This document shows positions 9,901 through 16,682 of a stretch of 46,132 bases of DNA, one piece after another. A model generated the notes under the pieces. The model was not told the origin of the DNA and made no database searches. It saw only the letters and a list, made by a program, of their open reading frames with translations. The stretch is from Nitrospinae bacterium AH_259_B05_G02_I21 (GTDB taxonomy: Bacteria > JADFOP01). The stretch is taken from contig JALLOF010000013.1 in assembly GCA_027717595.1 (NCBI GenBank), positions 1 to 46,132 of the forward strand. Direction: 5' to 3'. The position numbers and the translations under genes are program-made. Numbering within the stretch: the stretch's first letter is position 1; the number at the start of each line of letters is the position of its first letter.

Positions 9901-10509
9901 CAGATACCGGGCATAGCCGCCGGGAATCGGGACAGCCGCGATGCGGTATTGTTGTTCCCACTCCCGACGGCTCATGATCGATCGACCATCTAGCGTGGTC
10001 TTGGGAACCTTAAAGTCTGGCGAAAGGTCTCGGCTCTGGTCGAGGGGATACTTTCGGGATGGGGCAATGCCCCGACTGAGGTAAAGCTCCTTCAGCTCTT
10101 CGGCACTGCCATGGCCCTCATGGTGGGGTTTCATGTAATGCCGGTGCTTATGCCTATCACCGTGGACGCCGCCGGGCATCGGCGCTGCCTCCAGGCCCTC
10201 GTTCACTTTCTGAGCGAGCCAAGGAGACTCGTCGGGCCGCACGCCCGACATGTCGAGCATCATTAACATCCACGCCTCAGCGTCGCGGCGATCGATTTGC
10301 GCTTCACCCTGAACGGAAGCAACAGAAGCGCCTACTTTCGCCGGATCTCCAGCCGCCGCAGGGGAGGCCAACGCCAATCCAATCAGGCAAAGCAAAGCCT
10401 TAAGAATGGGCGCAGTTGGACTCGACAAGGCTCTTCCACGCGATAGGGCCATGCTCTTTTTCCTTCGCCCCGAGGCTCTGCTCGCTGCTTGGGTGGATTG
10501 ATTCTGCAT
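3922..10509 (-). CDS. Giant multidomain multicopper oxidase (2195 aa)
   Basis: Exported protein: hydrophobic leader ALLCLIGLALASPAAA ends near residue 53. A second ATG at 10452 has a better AAGGAA site and gives a normal-length signal peptide; either start is possible. About residues 240-780 form a multicopper oxidase module with HVFHHHAH (~646) and HCHIIDHVTQGM (~731), a full type 1 copper site with axial Met. A plastocyanin-like domain follows (HGLTF ~1085, CSVHGVNM ~1154). A second oxidase module has HTH (~1235), HDH (~1300) and HTLTVHGH (~1462). A second plastocyanin-like domain has HGVTF (~1761) and CTVHGTIM (~1835). A third oxidase-like module (~1960-2190) has lost most ligand histidines. 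Typical laccase-type enzymes are 450-700 residues and MnxG about 1200. Metal (Mn or Fe) or phenol oxidation is plausible but unproven. It leads the cluster with the FG-GAP protein. Confidence 0.9.
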   Translation of the reverse strand: MQNQSTQAASRASGRRKKSMALSRGRALSSPTAPILKALLCLIGLALASPAAAGDPAKVGASVASVQGEAQIDRRDAEAWMLMMLDMSGVRPDESPWLAQKVNEGLEAAPMPGGVHGDRHKHRHYMKPHHEGHGSAEELKELYLSRGIAPSRKYPLDQSRDLSPDFKVPKTTLDGRSIMSRREWEQQYRIAAVPIPGGYARYLQSMGVLPGGLTPTPAQTILAQNSEPVSPEALERGNFAGIHVTVKPLPIIFEPPSNARHFEVAAIKVNIVYNRFGGHDPDGKIFVLEQDRAKVERGAELEFFNAGHDPLFFGSGHQDDLYLKDPFKGHFLDAQLQKIPPECEGKSPPLDCKEKVKVMTVQPLVIRANRGETVVIDFTNRLQVPENQNCDNLSEAFRANILLHGAPYDRSALSDASDPSAAGRNAAPKPVACGGADGPQLRYELRIGNHEASEGTYYFHSQPVLPENLSNGINATVDQIAHGLFGALIVEPPGSIYFDPDHYEIVEGSVDSFGNYEVDPNGYKEINSGWGAIVANEDPNVPAFREYVLFFHDDLGNNKIKGLIEENPRAISYRTEPFSDIFNSRKDGTRPRTDGDQPFTVNDRSLAYSAYTYGDSSTPHPRFYVGDPMRYRIVHGGTGDQFHVFHHHAHRWRFQPNIQEKEAKNGKPNLTNPSKWGRPQFPEQPDVTTSTSLRIDSQTLGPGETFDVFIEGGAGGVQRTVGDVLVHCHIIDHVTQGMWTYARIYNTLQRRTTYQPGLAPLPDRVDKDSRPPIAVDSATLAKNVRAGNGPVPVNGPLAGKRLTSVNNELLLYIRAQLPTPGKPKCDEWADDRGDREGGGTKINRANVWNWTTVEDQNGDSIFLGEPYDARCDGKAPAVNFADGFPTFGEGIGVDRKEELNGGPLREPKLLFNPKDGRLAYPFLLPHAGRRPPFAPKHKLVRPEKPGGKYKVINDPLHQGTAYLGPTFGRNDPGYPLGVSTGSGLVPEEAEQARANVKHYDIVALQLLIDYATFSGAMVDPNEFGTRISGEAVGAGQGGRKIVFTGIDGDTSSWHATINGRTQTSAKIKVNKGDNITWKVTSKNLPHGLTFPNYTRAKEFISVVENEPFTKRGNIPGEDPWGTKGMTVDHGKTELVLATATVERVLENGDIDFVCSVHGVNMSGSLCFGQCLPKRVDSSAQIFVLRDDVPDIMAGRKRAEPLVIRANAGDVVDITLTSALVDQTENRHYSKVGIHTHLVQYDVQSSDGAVAGLNYETSIRPTLGWDKKKGALVQIPGTAKFDEQVHYRWWSDVELGTVYFHDHSLLKNSLPHGLFGATIIEPVGATYHDPETDQEIYAHKGEKITSSSARKSLAEATIRVDWGKPNTRAFREFVPLFNDSKHSINLRRAKLEHRIQDEKKRFPNLEPIGWINRKPFLQGGIEAVFSSLLHGDPPTILWRAYPNDPIWIRTEAGGTHEIHTLTVHGHRWPYEFNNPNSTLRDFALVGVSEGFSFRFDDTVMAAPGDYFYGSTGVNDLFKSGKWGLLRVYSNNAGGGARAKGSVRVYLSKPATVTVPRSHPFKSDRGVTYVATEEVFIPESVLKDNKAALQGKAENPRIFFFDVAIEALDEDYEGNVPDNVPFATKTNSLRFETKDGEPPKIVFLRSVGEIRGGRSPLLKLDGSAPRGATRQEPTGDIVITEINVPPAEEPVSNPDAMKFHIAAVEVEVPVRRAANERLIKIRGVTNGNQHIWKVSIDGVDPPGSTVKVRPGDRIEWHVERGFHGVTFQQFTDAEVFLDLEQVEEFKKDAGLQFGRVFGPNNKGTTGFQGPIPGTKLLARATVKDQSEVTELRFDCTVHGTIMTRSLILQSDQADAGTPALTYIELREEREKQLAESITEKTRKRIKAEKDKDIDELTGLLRKRFKERPEPLVLRVAARVDENNQSLPVEIEIKLTNLLPEESRVFDQQPERPWSSITSLHASLLKYNVIDSDGSAMGLNNHSLVVRGDSRTYFFTADQELGVIYLRDFADPHHQLHGLFGALIVEPPGTTFHPMTSEEADSPGWQARILSSDGKESFREFVIFLQDGWLGSRGNVAINYYSAENVEKDPPTPLMRAHVGDQVVIREIHAAGVGNLRNHSFFLDGGRWPFDYRSPENSNHMAAVSQGVSSVFNIKPSTVPTETMFLYGSHVGSQLRDGEWGLFLVLPPGDPSILPLNE

Positions 10510-11322
10510 GCTATCCTACAATATACTCCATTAACGGGCAACTCGGCATAATGCTCTCCTTCACTGACTTCCCCCTCCTAGTCAGCTTCACCATTTCTTA
10601 GGGACTTGGAGCTAGTTCAAGGTAGGTGCGCTTTTTATAAAAAAATATCCGATGAGACTGAAATTGTCAACAATGTACTGGTAGGATCGATAATCCCAGG
10701 AAGTATTGACTCAGGCTGCCAAAGAAAAAGTTTAATAAAGTTAAAATTACTCCAGAAATTACCCCAGATGGCTTTGACTCGCATGGGCAAATCTAGAGTC
10801 TCATCCTAATAGAAATAGAATAGGTCTCTGCTATCTCGGAAGATCTCAGAGGTGGCCTGTCCTCCATGGAGTGCAGGGAAGTTGTGATCTCAGTTTCTCA
10901 AAAGGAGGACAATTCATATATATTCATTACTAATAAGTAAAATTACGTGGGACAAATATGGGACAAAAATTGGACCTTTATGGACATTATCAAACAACTT
11001 CTTCGGATTTTTGGAACTAAATTATCAATATAATAGTCAAGTAAATAAATAGTTTACGGAAGACTGCTGTCTGGGGTGGATTTGATTAGCATCGGCCTGC
11101 CACGCCAGCCATAGGCCCCAAGTCATTTAAGAGAGGATCGATAATTATCAGTCCCGTGAAAAAGTGGTTGAGCTGTTCATTTGGAAGTCATATACTATTG
11201 TGAGCTTCCGAGAGTTCTTGAATTCAAGACTATAGATACCATGTGACTTATTAAGGAGGCGGTGCTTGGAATCACCCTTTGAGTACCTGAACTTCTGAGG
11301 AGAGGGAGAAGGAGGTCATATA
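10510..11322. other. AT-rich intergenic region with a degenerate repeat copy
   Basis: About 810 bases upstream of both the giant oxidase (leftward) and the AT-rich operon (rightward). No convincing gene is seen; the short open frame near 10606-10809 has no ribosome site or recognisable content. A weak mosaic-repeat relative lies at 10685-10730. From about 10900 the composition becomes strongly AT-rich, matching the operon that follows. Confidence 0.5.
10685..10730 (-). repeat. Degenerate mosaic repeat relative, copy D
   Basis: GATAATCCCAGGAAGTATTG followed by ACTCAGGCTGCCAA aligns with the copy at 45886-45930, which reads GATTATCCCAGGAAATATTA and then ACTCCGGCCAACCAA. Only this module is recognisable, so it is a fragment or an old copy. 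Confidence 0.5.
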
Positions 11323-11907
11323 ATGTTTGATAATCCAATTAAGAATTTCAGTTGGCATGAAGGAGTTCCCATTTTGGAGCTTGATAATCCCACTATTCAG
11401 GAACTAGAAGATACCATTAAAGATCAAAATAGGTCTTTTGTACTTTATGAATCCCAAACAAGAACGTCCGCTTTGATCGTACCACACCAAGCCATGGAAA
11501 TTATTATGGAACAACAACATACCCCAAATACATACGTAACTGAGAGTGAGTTGTTATCAGAAGTGATGAAAACTCAAGTTGTAGTCTCATCAGATGAAGC
11601 AGCTGTTGATGTAGCAAATTATGTGGAAATTGGTAAATCTGAAGTTGTAATCATCAAGGAATTTGAAAGACCAATCGGTGTTTTTCTTCCCTCTTACGCT
11701 TCAAAAACCTTATCAGAAACCTTAGGTATTGAACCAGAGTTAAACCTTAGGGAAAAAATAGAAGCTGTAAATAAGAAATGGGATTCTCCATTCCATGCAG
11801 AGTTTTTAAATAAGGTGATACCTGATACCTATTGGTGCGCTAAAGGTCACTCGGTAGATAGTTGTCCGTGTGACGAACATCCAAATGCTGGTTGTAAAAA
11901 ATTATAA
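11323..11907 (+). CDS. Hypothetical protein with C-terminal Cys/His metal-binding tail
   Basis: 194 residues, very AT-rich codon use unlike the neighbours. The start follows a near-perfect Shine-Dalgarno, AAGGAGGT, about 7 nt upstream. No membrane segment is visible. The middle (VVSSDEAAVDVANYVEIGKS, then VVIIKEFERPIGVFLPS) is shaped like a CBS-domain half, a weak resemblance only. The end holds CAKGHSVDSCPCDEHPNAGC, with Cys-x3-His, Cys-x-Cys, His and a final Cys, a likely zinc-binding knuckle. It is followed after 17 nt by a membrane-protein gene of the same composition, so the two probably form an imported operon. No function is recognised. Confidence 0.75.
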   Translation: MFDNPIKNFSWHEGVPILELDNPTIQELEDTIKDQNRSFVLYESQTRTSALIVPHQAMEIIMEQQHTPNTYVTESELLSEVMKTQVVVSSDEAAVDVANYVEIGKSEVVIIKEFERPIGVFLPSYASKTLSETLGIEPELNLREKIEAVNKKWDSPFHAEFLNKVIPDTYWCAKGHSVDSCPCDEHPNAGCKKL

Positions 11908-11924
11908 TAGTCTACACATGAATT

Positions 11925-13190
11925 ATGTTTAAGACGTTAACAACACAAGCTATCAAACTATTTGGAAAAGAATTTCTAATTTCTGCATTCTTTCCTGTAC
12001 TTATATTTTTTTGCTCTTTACTTTTTTTATTTAAAGGATGGGCAGGAGTTATAGATCAAGTAGGTTCTTGGTTATTATTTGGTGGCAAACTAACAAAAGA
12101 AAGCGTTACAAAATTTGTTTTCCCTATAATATATCTTTTTATCATATATCTATTTAGTTATGTAATATATGGAGCAATCCCTAAGATCTTAGATCTCTAT
12201 CAGGGAAATATATTGTTTATTAAAAATTGGTTGAGAAGGAGACAAGTAAAAAAGTTTGAAAAGAAAAAAAAGAAATGGAATTCTTTAAATTTAAGGAAAG
12301 ATGCATTAATATGGTGTAACCAAGGATATCAAGAAGCACATACAGATGAGGATATTTCTGTTGAAGAATTAGTAAATAATATCAGGAAACTGGATAGTTA
12401 CTTTAGTAGATTAGAATACGACATAACGGAAAATGTAAATGTTATTAGTAAGAGGAGATTAGTTAACAATCTCACAAAATTATACATTGTTGCATCGAAG
12501 AAGGATAATCTTCAACAAGTTCAAAGAACATCTTTCGAAAATTTAATTCAGAAAGCAATAACCATTTCAGGAAATATAACGATTAAAAAATTGATTGACA
12601 GTTGTTATATAGAGGCATATTCAAAATGGTTAGATTCATTTAATGAGAAATATCAATATCCTGATGAAAAGTATTTACAAGCAACCAAATTAGGTACTGT
12701 GTTAATGACTGTTAATACCTATCCTAAGTTACGTTATGGGATTGATATAGAAAGCATATGGCCTAGACTTTTACATGTAATTCCAGAAAATTACTTTAAA
12801 AGATTAAGTGACTCAAAAATATATCTAAACTTTACAGTTATTATATCATTTTTTTCTTTTATTATAGCATTAATTTCTATACCCTATAGCTACTTATTTT
12901 GGAATAGTAACGAAATTCATAATTTTCGTAGAGGTATAGTTGTATTGATTATTGCTTTTTCTTTTGCTCGCATATTTTATTTACTTTCAATTGAGGCTGC
13001 AAGAGTGTTCGGTGAAATGATGAAAAGTAGCGTAGACTTATTTAGAAGAAAACTATTGAATGAATTAAATATCGATCTTTCTAATGTTTTAACTCCTAAG
13101 GATGAAAAAGAACAAATATGGGAAAAGCTTAGCGCATTTATAATACTTGGTTCCGTTACCGAAGAACCGAGGTATAAAAAACAATCATAA
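11925..13190 (+). CDS. Four-helix integral membrane protein of unknown function
   Basis: 421 residues, strongly AT-rich and Lys/Ile-rich. There are two hydrophobic helices near the N-terminus (about residues 18-38, FLISAFFPVLIFFCSLLFLF, and 66-90), then a charged domain of about 200 residues beginning RRRQVKKFEKKKKKW. Two more helices lie near residues 303-325 (FTVIISFFSFIIALISIPY) and 336-360, followed by a soluble tail. This layout places the large central domain and both termini on one side, presumably the cytoplasm. No family is recognised. It is coupled to the zinc-tailed protein upstream. Accessory two-gene pairs of a soluble protein plus a membrane protein are often defence or toxin-type systems, but no motif here proves it. 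Confidence 0.75.
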   Translation: MFKTLTTQAIKLFGKEFLISAFFPVLIFFCSLLFLFKGWAGVIDQVGSWLLFGGKLTKESVTKFVFPIIYLFIIYLFSYVIYGAIPKILDLYQGNILFIKNWLRRRQVKKFEKKKKKWNSLNLRKDALIWCNQGYQEAHTDEDISVEELVNNIRKLDSYFSRLEYDITENVNVISKRRLVNNLTKLYIVASKKDNLQQVQRTSFENLIQKAITISGNITIKKLIDSCYIEAYSKWLDSFNEKYQYPDEKYLQATKLGTVLMTVNTYPKLRYGIDIESIWPRLLHVIPENYFKRLSDSKIYLNFTVIISFFSFIIALISIPYSYLFWNSNEIHNFRRGIVVLIIAFSFARIFYLLSIEAARVFGEMMKSSVDLFRRKLLNELNIDLSNVLTPKDEKEQIWEKLSAFIILGSVTEEPRYKKQS

Positions 13191-13246
13191 TTAAGTTATT
13201 TGTCAAGTTTATTTGATCGTTAAATAAGATAATAAACTTCTCGTTT

Positions 13247-13461
13247 GACCTGCCCCCAGTCATTGTACCACCTTCAAAGGGGGATTGACATCTTTAGAAG
13301 CACCATACTCGGTTTCGATTACACGATGTAATCGTCCCTCACGCTCCTCTACCCCCAGGGGCTTATTTCGGTTGAAATATTAACTTTTAGGTCGGTTGGG
13401 CAAAGTTAAGATTACCTGGGATAATCGTGACTCCACGATAATCCTTGTACCATCGAAAGCA
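13247..13461 (+). repeat. Mosaic intergenic repeat, copy C, with one inverted module
   Basis: The body, CCCCCAGGGGC, TTATTTCGGTTGAAATATTA, ACTTTTAG, GATTACCTGGGATAATCGTG, is colinear with copy B. The module GGTACAATGA...GGGGGCAGGTC appears first and inverted here (13247-13280, GACCTGCCCCCAGTCATTGT then ACCACC). An extra perfect hairpin, CGATTACA-CGA-TGTAATCG, lies at 13316-13334. The copy sits just upstream of the TPR gene. Confidence 0.75.
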
Positions 13462-13569
13462 ATCCCGTATCATCGATTAAACTGCATTGCTACTGACCAA
13501 GCTATCAAAATTGCGTAAGGCCGCGAACCCGAGCAGATAGATGTTGTTCATCCTCCCTTGTAGAATGCA

Positions 13570-15717
13570 ATGATTACACCAAACCAAGGCCAGACCCGGT
13601 CAAAAGCCACCTGGATTTTCGGTACCTCATTGCTCGTATTGTTGGCCTATGCGTTTATATTCGGCCCGCCCACATTACCTCTTTACAAGCTTCGGATTTT
13701 GGCCATCGCCTCTGCTTTGCTCGCCAGCCTTTTTGCTTTCTTTTTACCGGGAGATATTGTCCTCGAAATCACATCAATTAAGTCACGTTTTGGGGAAATT
13801 GGTGTCAAGGCAACCGGCAGTATAGCCGTTTTTTTGTTTGTGCTCTGGTGGTGGTCGAGCCCATTCGCTCCTATAGGCCAGAGAGAAAAAGTCGTTTCAT
13901 TACTGGAGAACGAACTTTCACTCAAGAACAGACAGATAGAGTTCCTCCAGGGACAAATTGAACGACCTCAAGCACTTGCCCTTTCACGCAAGGCTCGGAT
14001 GCTTGCGGAGCAAATTCCCTCAGACGCCGATTCCTACGCGCTAGCATTAAAGGCGACCGCGGAAAGAAGGTTTGACGATGCCCGGCGGTTCTTGAATGAA
14101 GCTGAAAGAAACAAGAAAGTGGAATTAGCAAAAATCTATGTGGCCCACGGTGAGATGGAAGTTTATGCAGGACGATACCCTGTTGCGGTCGGCTGGTATC
14201 AAAAGGCTTTGGACCTAAGGCCTAACGATCCAGGCTTATTAAACTCTACAGCCTTGGCGTTGCACTTGGCTGCCAACTATACCAAGGCCGAACCACTTTA
14301 CAGGCGGTCGCTAACAATTAGGGAGAAGACCTTAGGACCAGAACACCCAGGCGTGGCCACGAGCCTCAACAACCTGGCAGGACTGTTCCTTAGCCAAGGT
14401 AAGTACTTCGAGGCCGAGCCACTTTTCAAACGCTCCCTGGCAATACGAGAAAAGGTCTACCGGCCGAACCACCCAGGCGTAGCGCAGGTCCTCAACAATC
14501 TTGCTGCGCTCTACAGAGCCCAGGGCCGTTACGCCGAGGCAGAACCCCTCTTTGTTCGCTCCCTGGGTATCTGGGAAACGGTATTAGGGCCGAACCATCC
14601 GGACGTGGCTCAGGGGCTCAACAATTTGGCGGCGCTTTATTTTAACCAAGGTAAGTACGTTGAGGCCGAGCCGTTATTCAAACGCTCCTTGGAAATCAGA
14701 GAGAAGTTGTTGGGGCCTGACCATCCGGACGTAGCCCAGGGCCTCAACAACCTGGCGGCGCTCTACAAGGCTCAGGGCAGGTATTCCGAGGCCGAGCCCC
14801 TTTACAAGCGCTTCCCGCAGATTCTTGAGAAATCCTTTGGGGTTAACCATCCGGACGTAGCCCAGGGCCTCAACAACCTGGCGGCGCTCTACAAGGCCCA
14901 GGGCAAATACGGCGAGGCCGAGCGCCTATACAAGCGGGCGCTGGCGATTTGGGAAAAAGTGCTGGGACCCAACCACCCTGACGTAGCCAAGAGTCTCAAC
15001 AATTTGGGGGCGCTATATAAGACCCAGGGCCGGTACTCCGAGGCAGAGCCCCTCTACGTGCGTTCCTTAGCAATAAGAGAAAAGGTGTTGGGGCCGGACC
15101 ACCCTGACGTGGCTCAGGGCCTCAACAACCTGGCGGCGCTCTACAAGGCCCAGGGCAAATACGGCGAGGCCGAGCGCCTATACAAGCGGGCGCTGGCGAT
15201 CTTTGAGAAAGCTTTAGGGCCGTACCACTCTGACGTGGCCTTGAGCCTCAATAACTTGGGAGTGCTTTACAGAGCCCAAGGGAAGTACGCCGAGGCTGAG
15301 CCCCTCTACAAGCGCTCCCTGAAGGTCTTTAAGAAAGCTTTGGGGCCGAACCATCCAAATGTTGCTATGAGCCTCAACAATCTAGGAGTTCTATACAGGG
15401 CCCAGGGTAAGAATGCTGAGGCCGAGCCACTTTTCAAACGCTCCCTGGTAATACGAGAGAAGATATTGGGTCCGGACCACCCGGATGTTGCTTTGAGCCT
15501 CAACAATCTAGGAGTTCTATACTTTTTCCAGGGCAAATACACCCAGGCCGAGCCCCTCTACAAACGGGCGCTGGAAATCCTGGAGATGACCGTGCCCGAC
15601 CATCAATACGTCGCAATAACATTAGATAATTTGGCAAAACTCTATACGAAAATGGGCCGAGAAGAAGAAGCGAAGAAACTGCTCGCCCGTGTCAAGCGTA
15701 TTCGGGCAGGCAAATAG
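13570..15717 (+). CDS. Membrane-anchored TPR protein (kinesin-light-chain-type repeats)
   Basis: 715 residues. The N-terminus has about three hydrophobic helices (residues 15-33, 37-58 and 76-95), then a charged helical linker, EKVVSLLENELSLKNRQIE. From about residue 145 to the end runs a solenoid of tetratricopeptide repeats. Most are 42 residues with the core HPDVAQGLNNLAALYKAQGK, about ten copies in total. Such TPR arrays bind partner proteins; no enzymatic domain is present. The ATG at 13570 has no clear ribosome site. Two units are DNA-identical over 86 bp (14863-14948 and 15115-15200), showing recent internal duplication. The gene lies between repeat copies C and H. A short secreted relative lies at 45187-45774. 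Confidence 0.88.
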   Translation: MITPNQGQTRSKATWIFGTSLLVLLAYAFIFGPPTLPLYKLRILAIASALLASLFAFFLPGDIVLEITSIKSRFGEIGVKATGSIAVFLFVLWWWSSPFAPIGQREKVVSLLENELSLKNRQIEFLQGQIERPQALALSRKARMLAEQIPSDADSYALALKATAERRFDDARRFLNEAERNKKVELAKIYVAHGEMEVYAGRYPVAVGWYQKALDLRPNDPGLLNSTALALHLAANYTKAEPLYRRSLTIREKTLGPEHPGVATSLNNLAGLFLSQGKYFEAEPLFKRSLAIREKVYRPNHPGVAQVLNNLAALYRAQGRYAEAEPLFVRSLGIWETVLGPNHPDVAQGLNNLAALYFNQGKYVEAEPLFKRSLEIREKLLGPDHPDVAQGLNNLAALYKAQGRYSEAEPLYKRFPQILEKSFGVNHPDVAQGLNNLAALYKAQGKYGEAERLYKRALAIWEKVLGPNHPDVAKSLNNLGALYKTQGRYSEAEPLYVRSLAIREKVLGPDHPDVAQGLNNLAALYKAQGKYGEAERLYKRALAIFEKALGPYHSDVALSLNNLGVLYRAQGKYAEAEPLYKRSLKVFKKALGPNHPNVAMSLNNLGVLYRAQGKNAEAEPLFKRSLVIREKILGPDHPDVALSLNNLGVLYFFQGKYTQAEPLYKRALEILEMTVPDHQYVAITLDNLAKLYTKMGREEEAKKLLARVKRIRAGK
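14863..15200 (+). repeat. Internal TPR repeat pair, 86 bp identical
   Basis: Bases 14863-14948 and 15115-15200 are identical and exactly 252 bp (two 42-codon units) apart. Other units in the gene differ at many synonymous sites, so this pair is a recent duplication or gene conversion. Confidence 0.85.
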
Positions 15718-16002
15718 TTAGAACCTTGGGACGAGAAGGACCGCTTATGTTCCAGAGGCAAAGTTTCAACTACACGATGAAATAGTAACTTTCCATTCGC
15801 CCAGCCAAGTATCATATTTCGATGAAATATGCACCAGAGGCACTCTTCCCATAGACGACACTTGAAGGCTAAATAAGCCCATCCACAAATTTATGGTAGG
15901 GATTGCCCCGAAGATTGCCCCAAGGCCCTCTGAGGGTGACGGTATGACGATTGGTTAGGGGGCACCCATCAAGGCCGATTTGGGGCAATAAACGCGAATC
16001 CC
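15718..16002. other. Intergenic region with repeat copy H; probable left margin of the integrative element
   Basis: It contains repeat copy H and, to its right, two ATTGCCCC direct repeats near 15900-15925 and an inverted GGGGCAAT near 15983. No copy of the tRNA-Asp fragment seen at 25474 could be found here, so the left attachment site is not located. Confidence 0.4.
15773..15845 (+). repeat. Mosaic intergenic repeat, copy H
   Basis: CACGATGAAATAGTAACTTT, CGCCCAGCCAAG, TATCATATTTCGATGAAATA, TGCACCAGAGGC. In inverted orientation copy G at 44130-44210 carries the same order of modules with scattered substitutions. The hairpin here is ATATTTCGATGAAATAT, where other copies have CGGTT in the loop. 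Confidence 0.7.
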
Positions 16003-16611
16003 TCAACTCCCGAAGCCGAGGATGTGGATTGCCGCCAGCTTTTTCTCGTCGCTGGTATGGAGGTAGGCTTGGGTCGTAGTAATACTAGCGTGACCTAAGA
16101 GGTCTTGGACCGTGCGAAGGTCCACCCCGGCGTCCAGTAGGCTCACGGCGAAGGTGTGTCTGAGAGTGTGGGGCGTCACCCGTCGCCGTACAAGAGCTAC
16201 CTTGCGGACGCGGGCCACAAGGTGTCTGATGGCTTTATAGGTAAGCCGTCCGGCTTCGTGCGGCCCATGCTTGCCTAGCGTCTGGAAGATGGGCTCCGTT
16301 GGGTCGGCGCCATTCCTACCCTCTGCCCGCCAGTAGGCCCGGATAGCCTCAAGAGCTTCGGGATGGAGTGGAACTTTTCGGAGTCGGCCCCCCTTGCCAT
16401 TTACCACCAAGACAGGCTGGCTTCGATAGCTCTGGATGTCTCCCACGTCCAGGGTACAGAGCTCGGCAGAGCGGAGCCCGGAGCCGAGCATGGTCTTGAG
16501 AAGCGCGTAATCCCGCTTGCCTTGAAGGGTGCGGCGGTCGGGCACCCGGAGCATGGCGCCCACTTCTTCGGGAGTGAGAAAGCCACTCTCACGTTTTTGG
16601 TTCTTCCCCAT
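16003..16611 (-). CDS. Minimal tyrosine recombinase (XerC/D-like catalytic domain)
   Basis: 202 residues from ATG at 16611, which has AGGAGGG about 6 nt upstream; a longer reading from 16686 lacks such a site. The protein is almost only the catalytic domain: FLTPEEVGAMLRV opens it, Arg I is in GSGLRSAEL, the beta-hairpin Lys in GKGGRLRKVP, HTLRHTFA supplies His-x2-Arg, LLGHASITTTQAYLH supplies the second His and the nucleophilic Tyr. All catalytic residues are present. The usual N-terminal core-binding (SAM-like) domain of about 100 residues is missing. It may act with host XerCD-type proteins or as a dimer resolvase for the element. It lies immediately downstream of the clamp gene, overlapping the longer frame. 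Confidence 0.88.
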   Translation of the reverse strand: MGKNQKRESGFLTPEEVGAMLRVPDRRTLQGKRDYALLKTMLGSGLRSAELCTLDVGDIQSYRSQPVLVVNGKGGRLRKVPLHPEALEAIRAYWRAEGRNGADPTEPIFQTLGKHGPHEAGRLTYKAIRHLVARVRKVALVRRRVTPHTLRHTFAVSLLDAGVDLRTVQDLLGHASITTTQAYLHTSDEKKLAAIHILGFGS

Positions 16612-16682
16612 CGGTGGCCCTCCTATGCAGGGATTGATTGCCTCGTCATGCCCGCCATCGCGTGACGGGCATTGGGAGAGAA

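Noticed and set aside
13950-15700. Periodic 126-bp repeats suggestive of a repeat array
   Set aside because: They are coding TPR units in frame, not CRISPR or satellite DNA. No CRISPR array was seen in the window.
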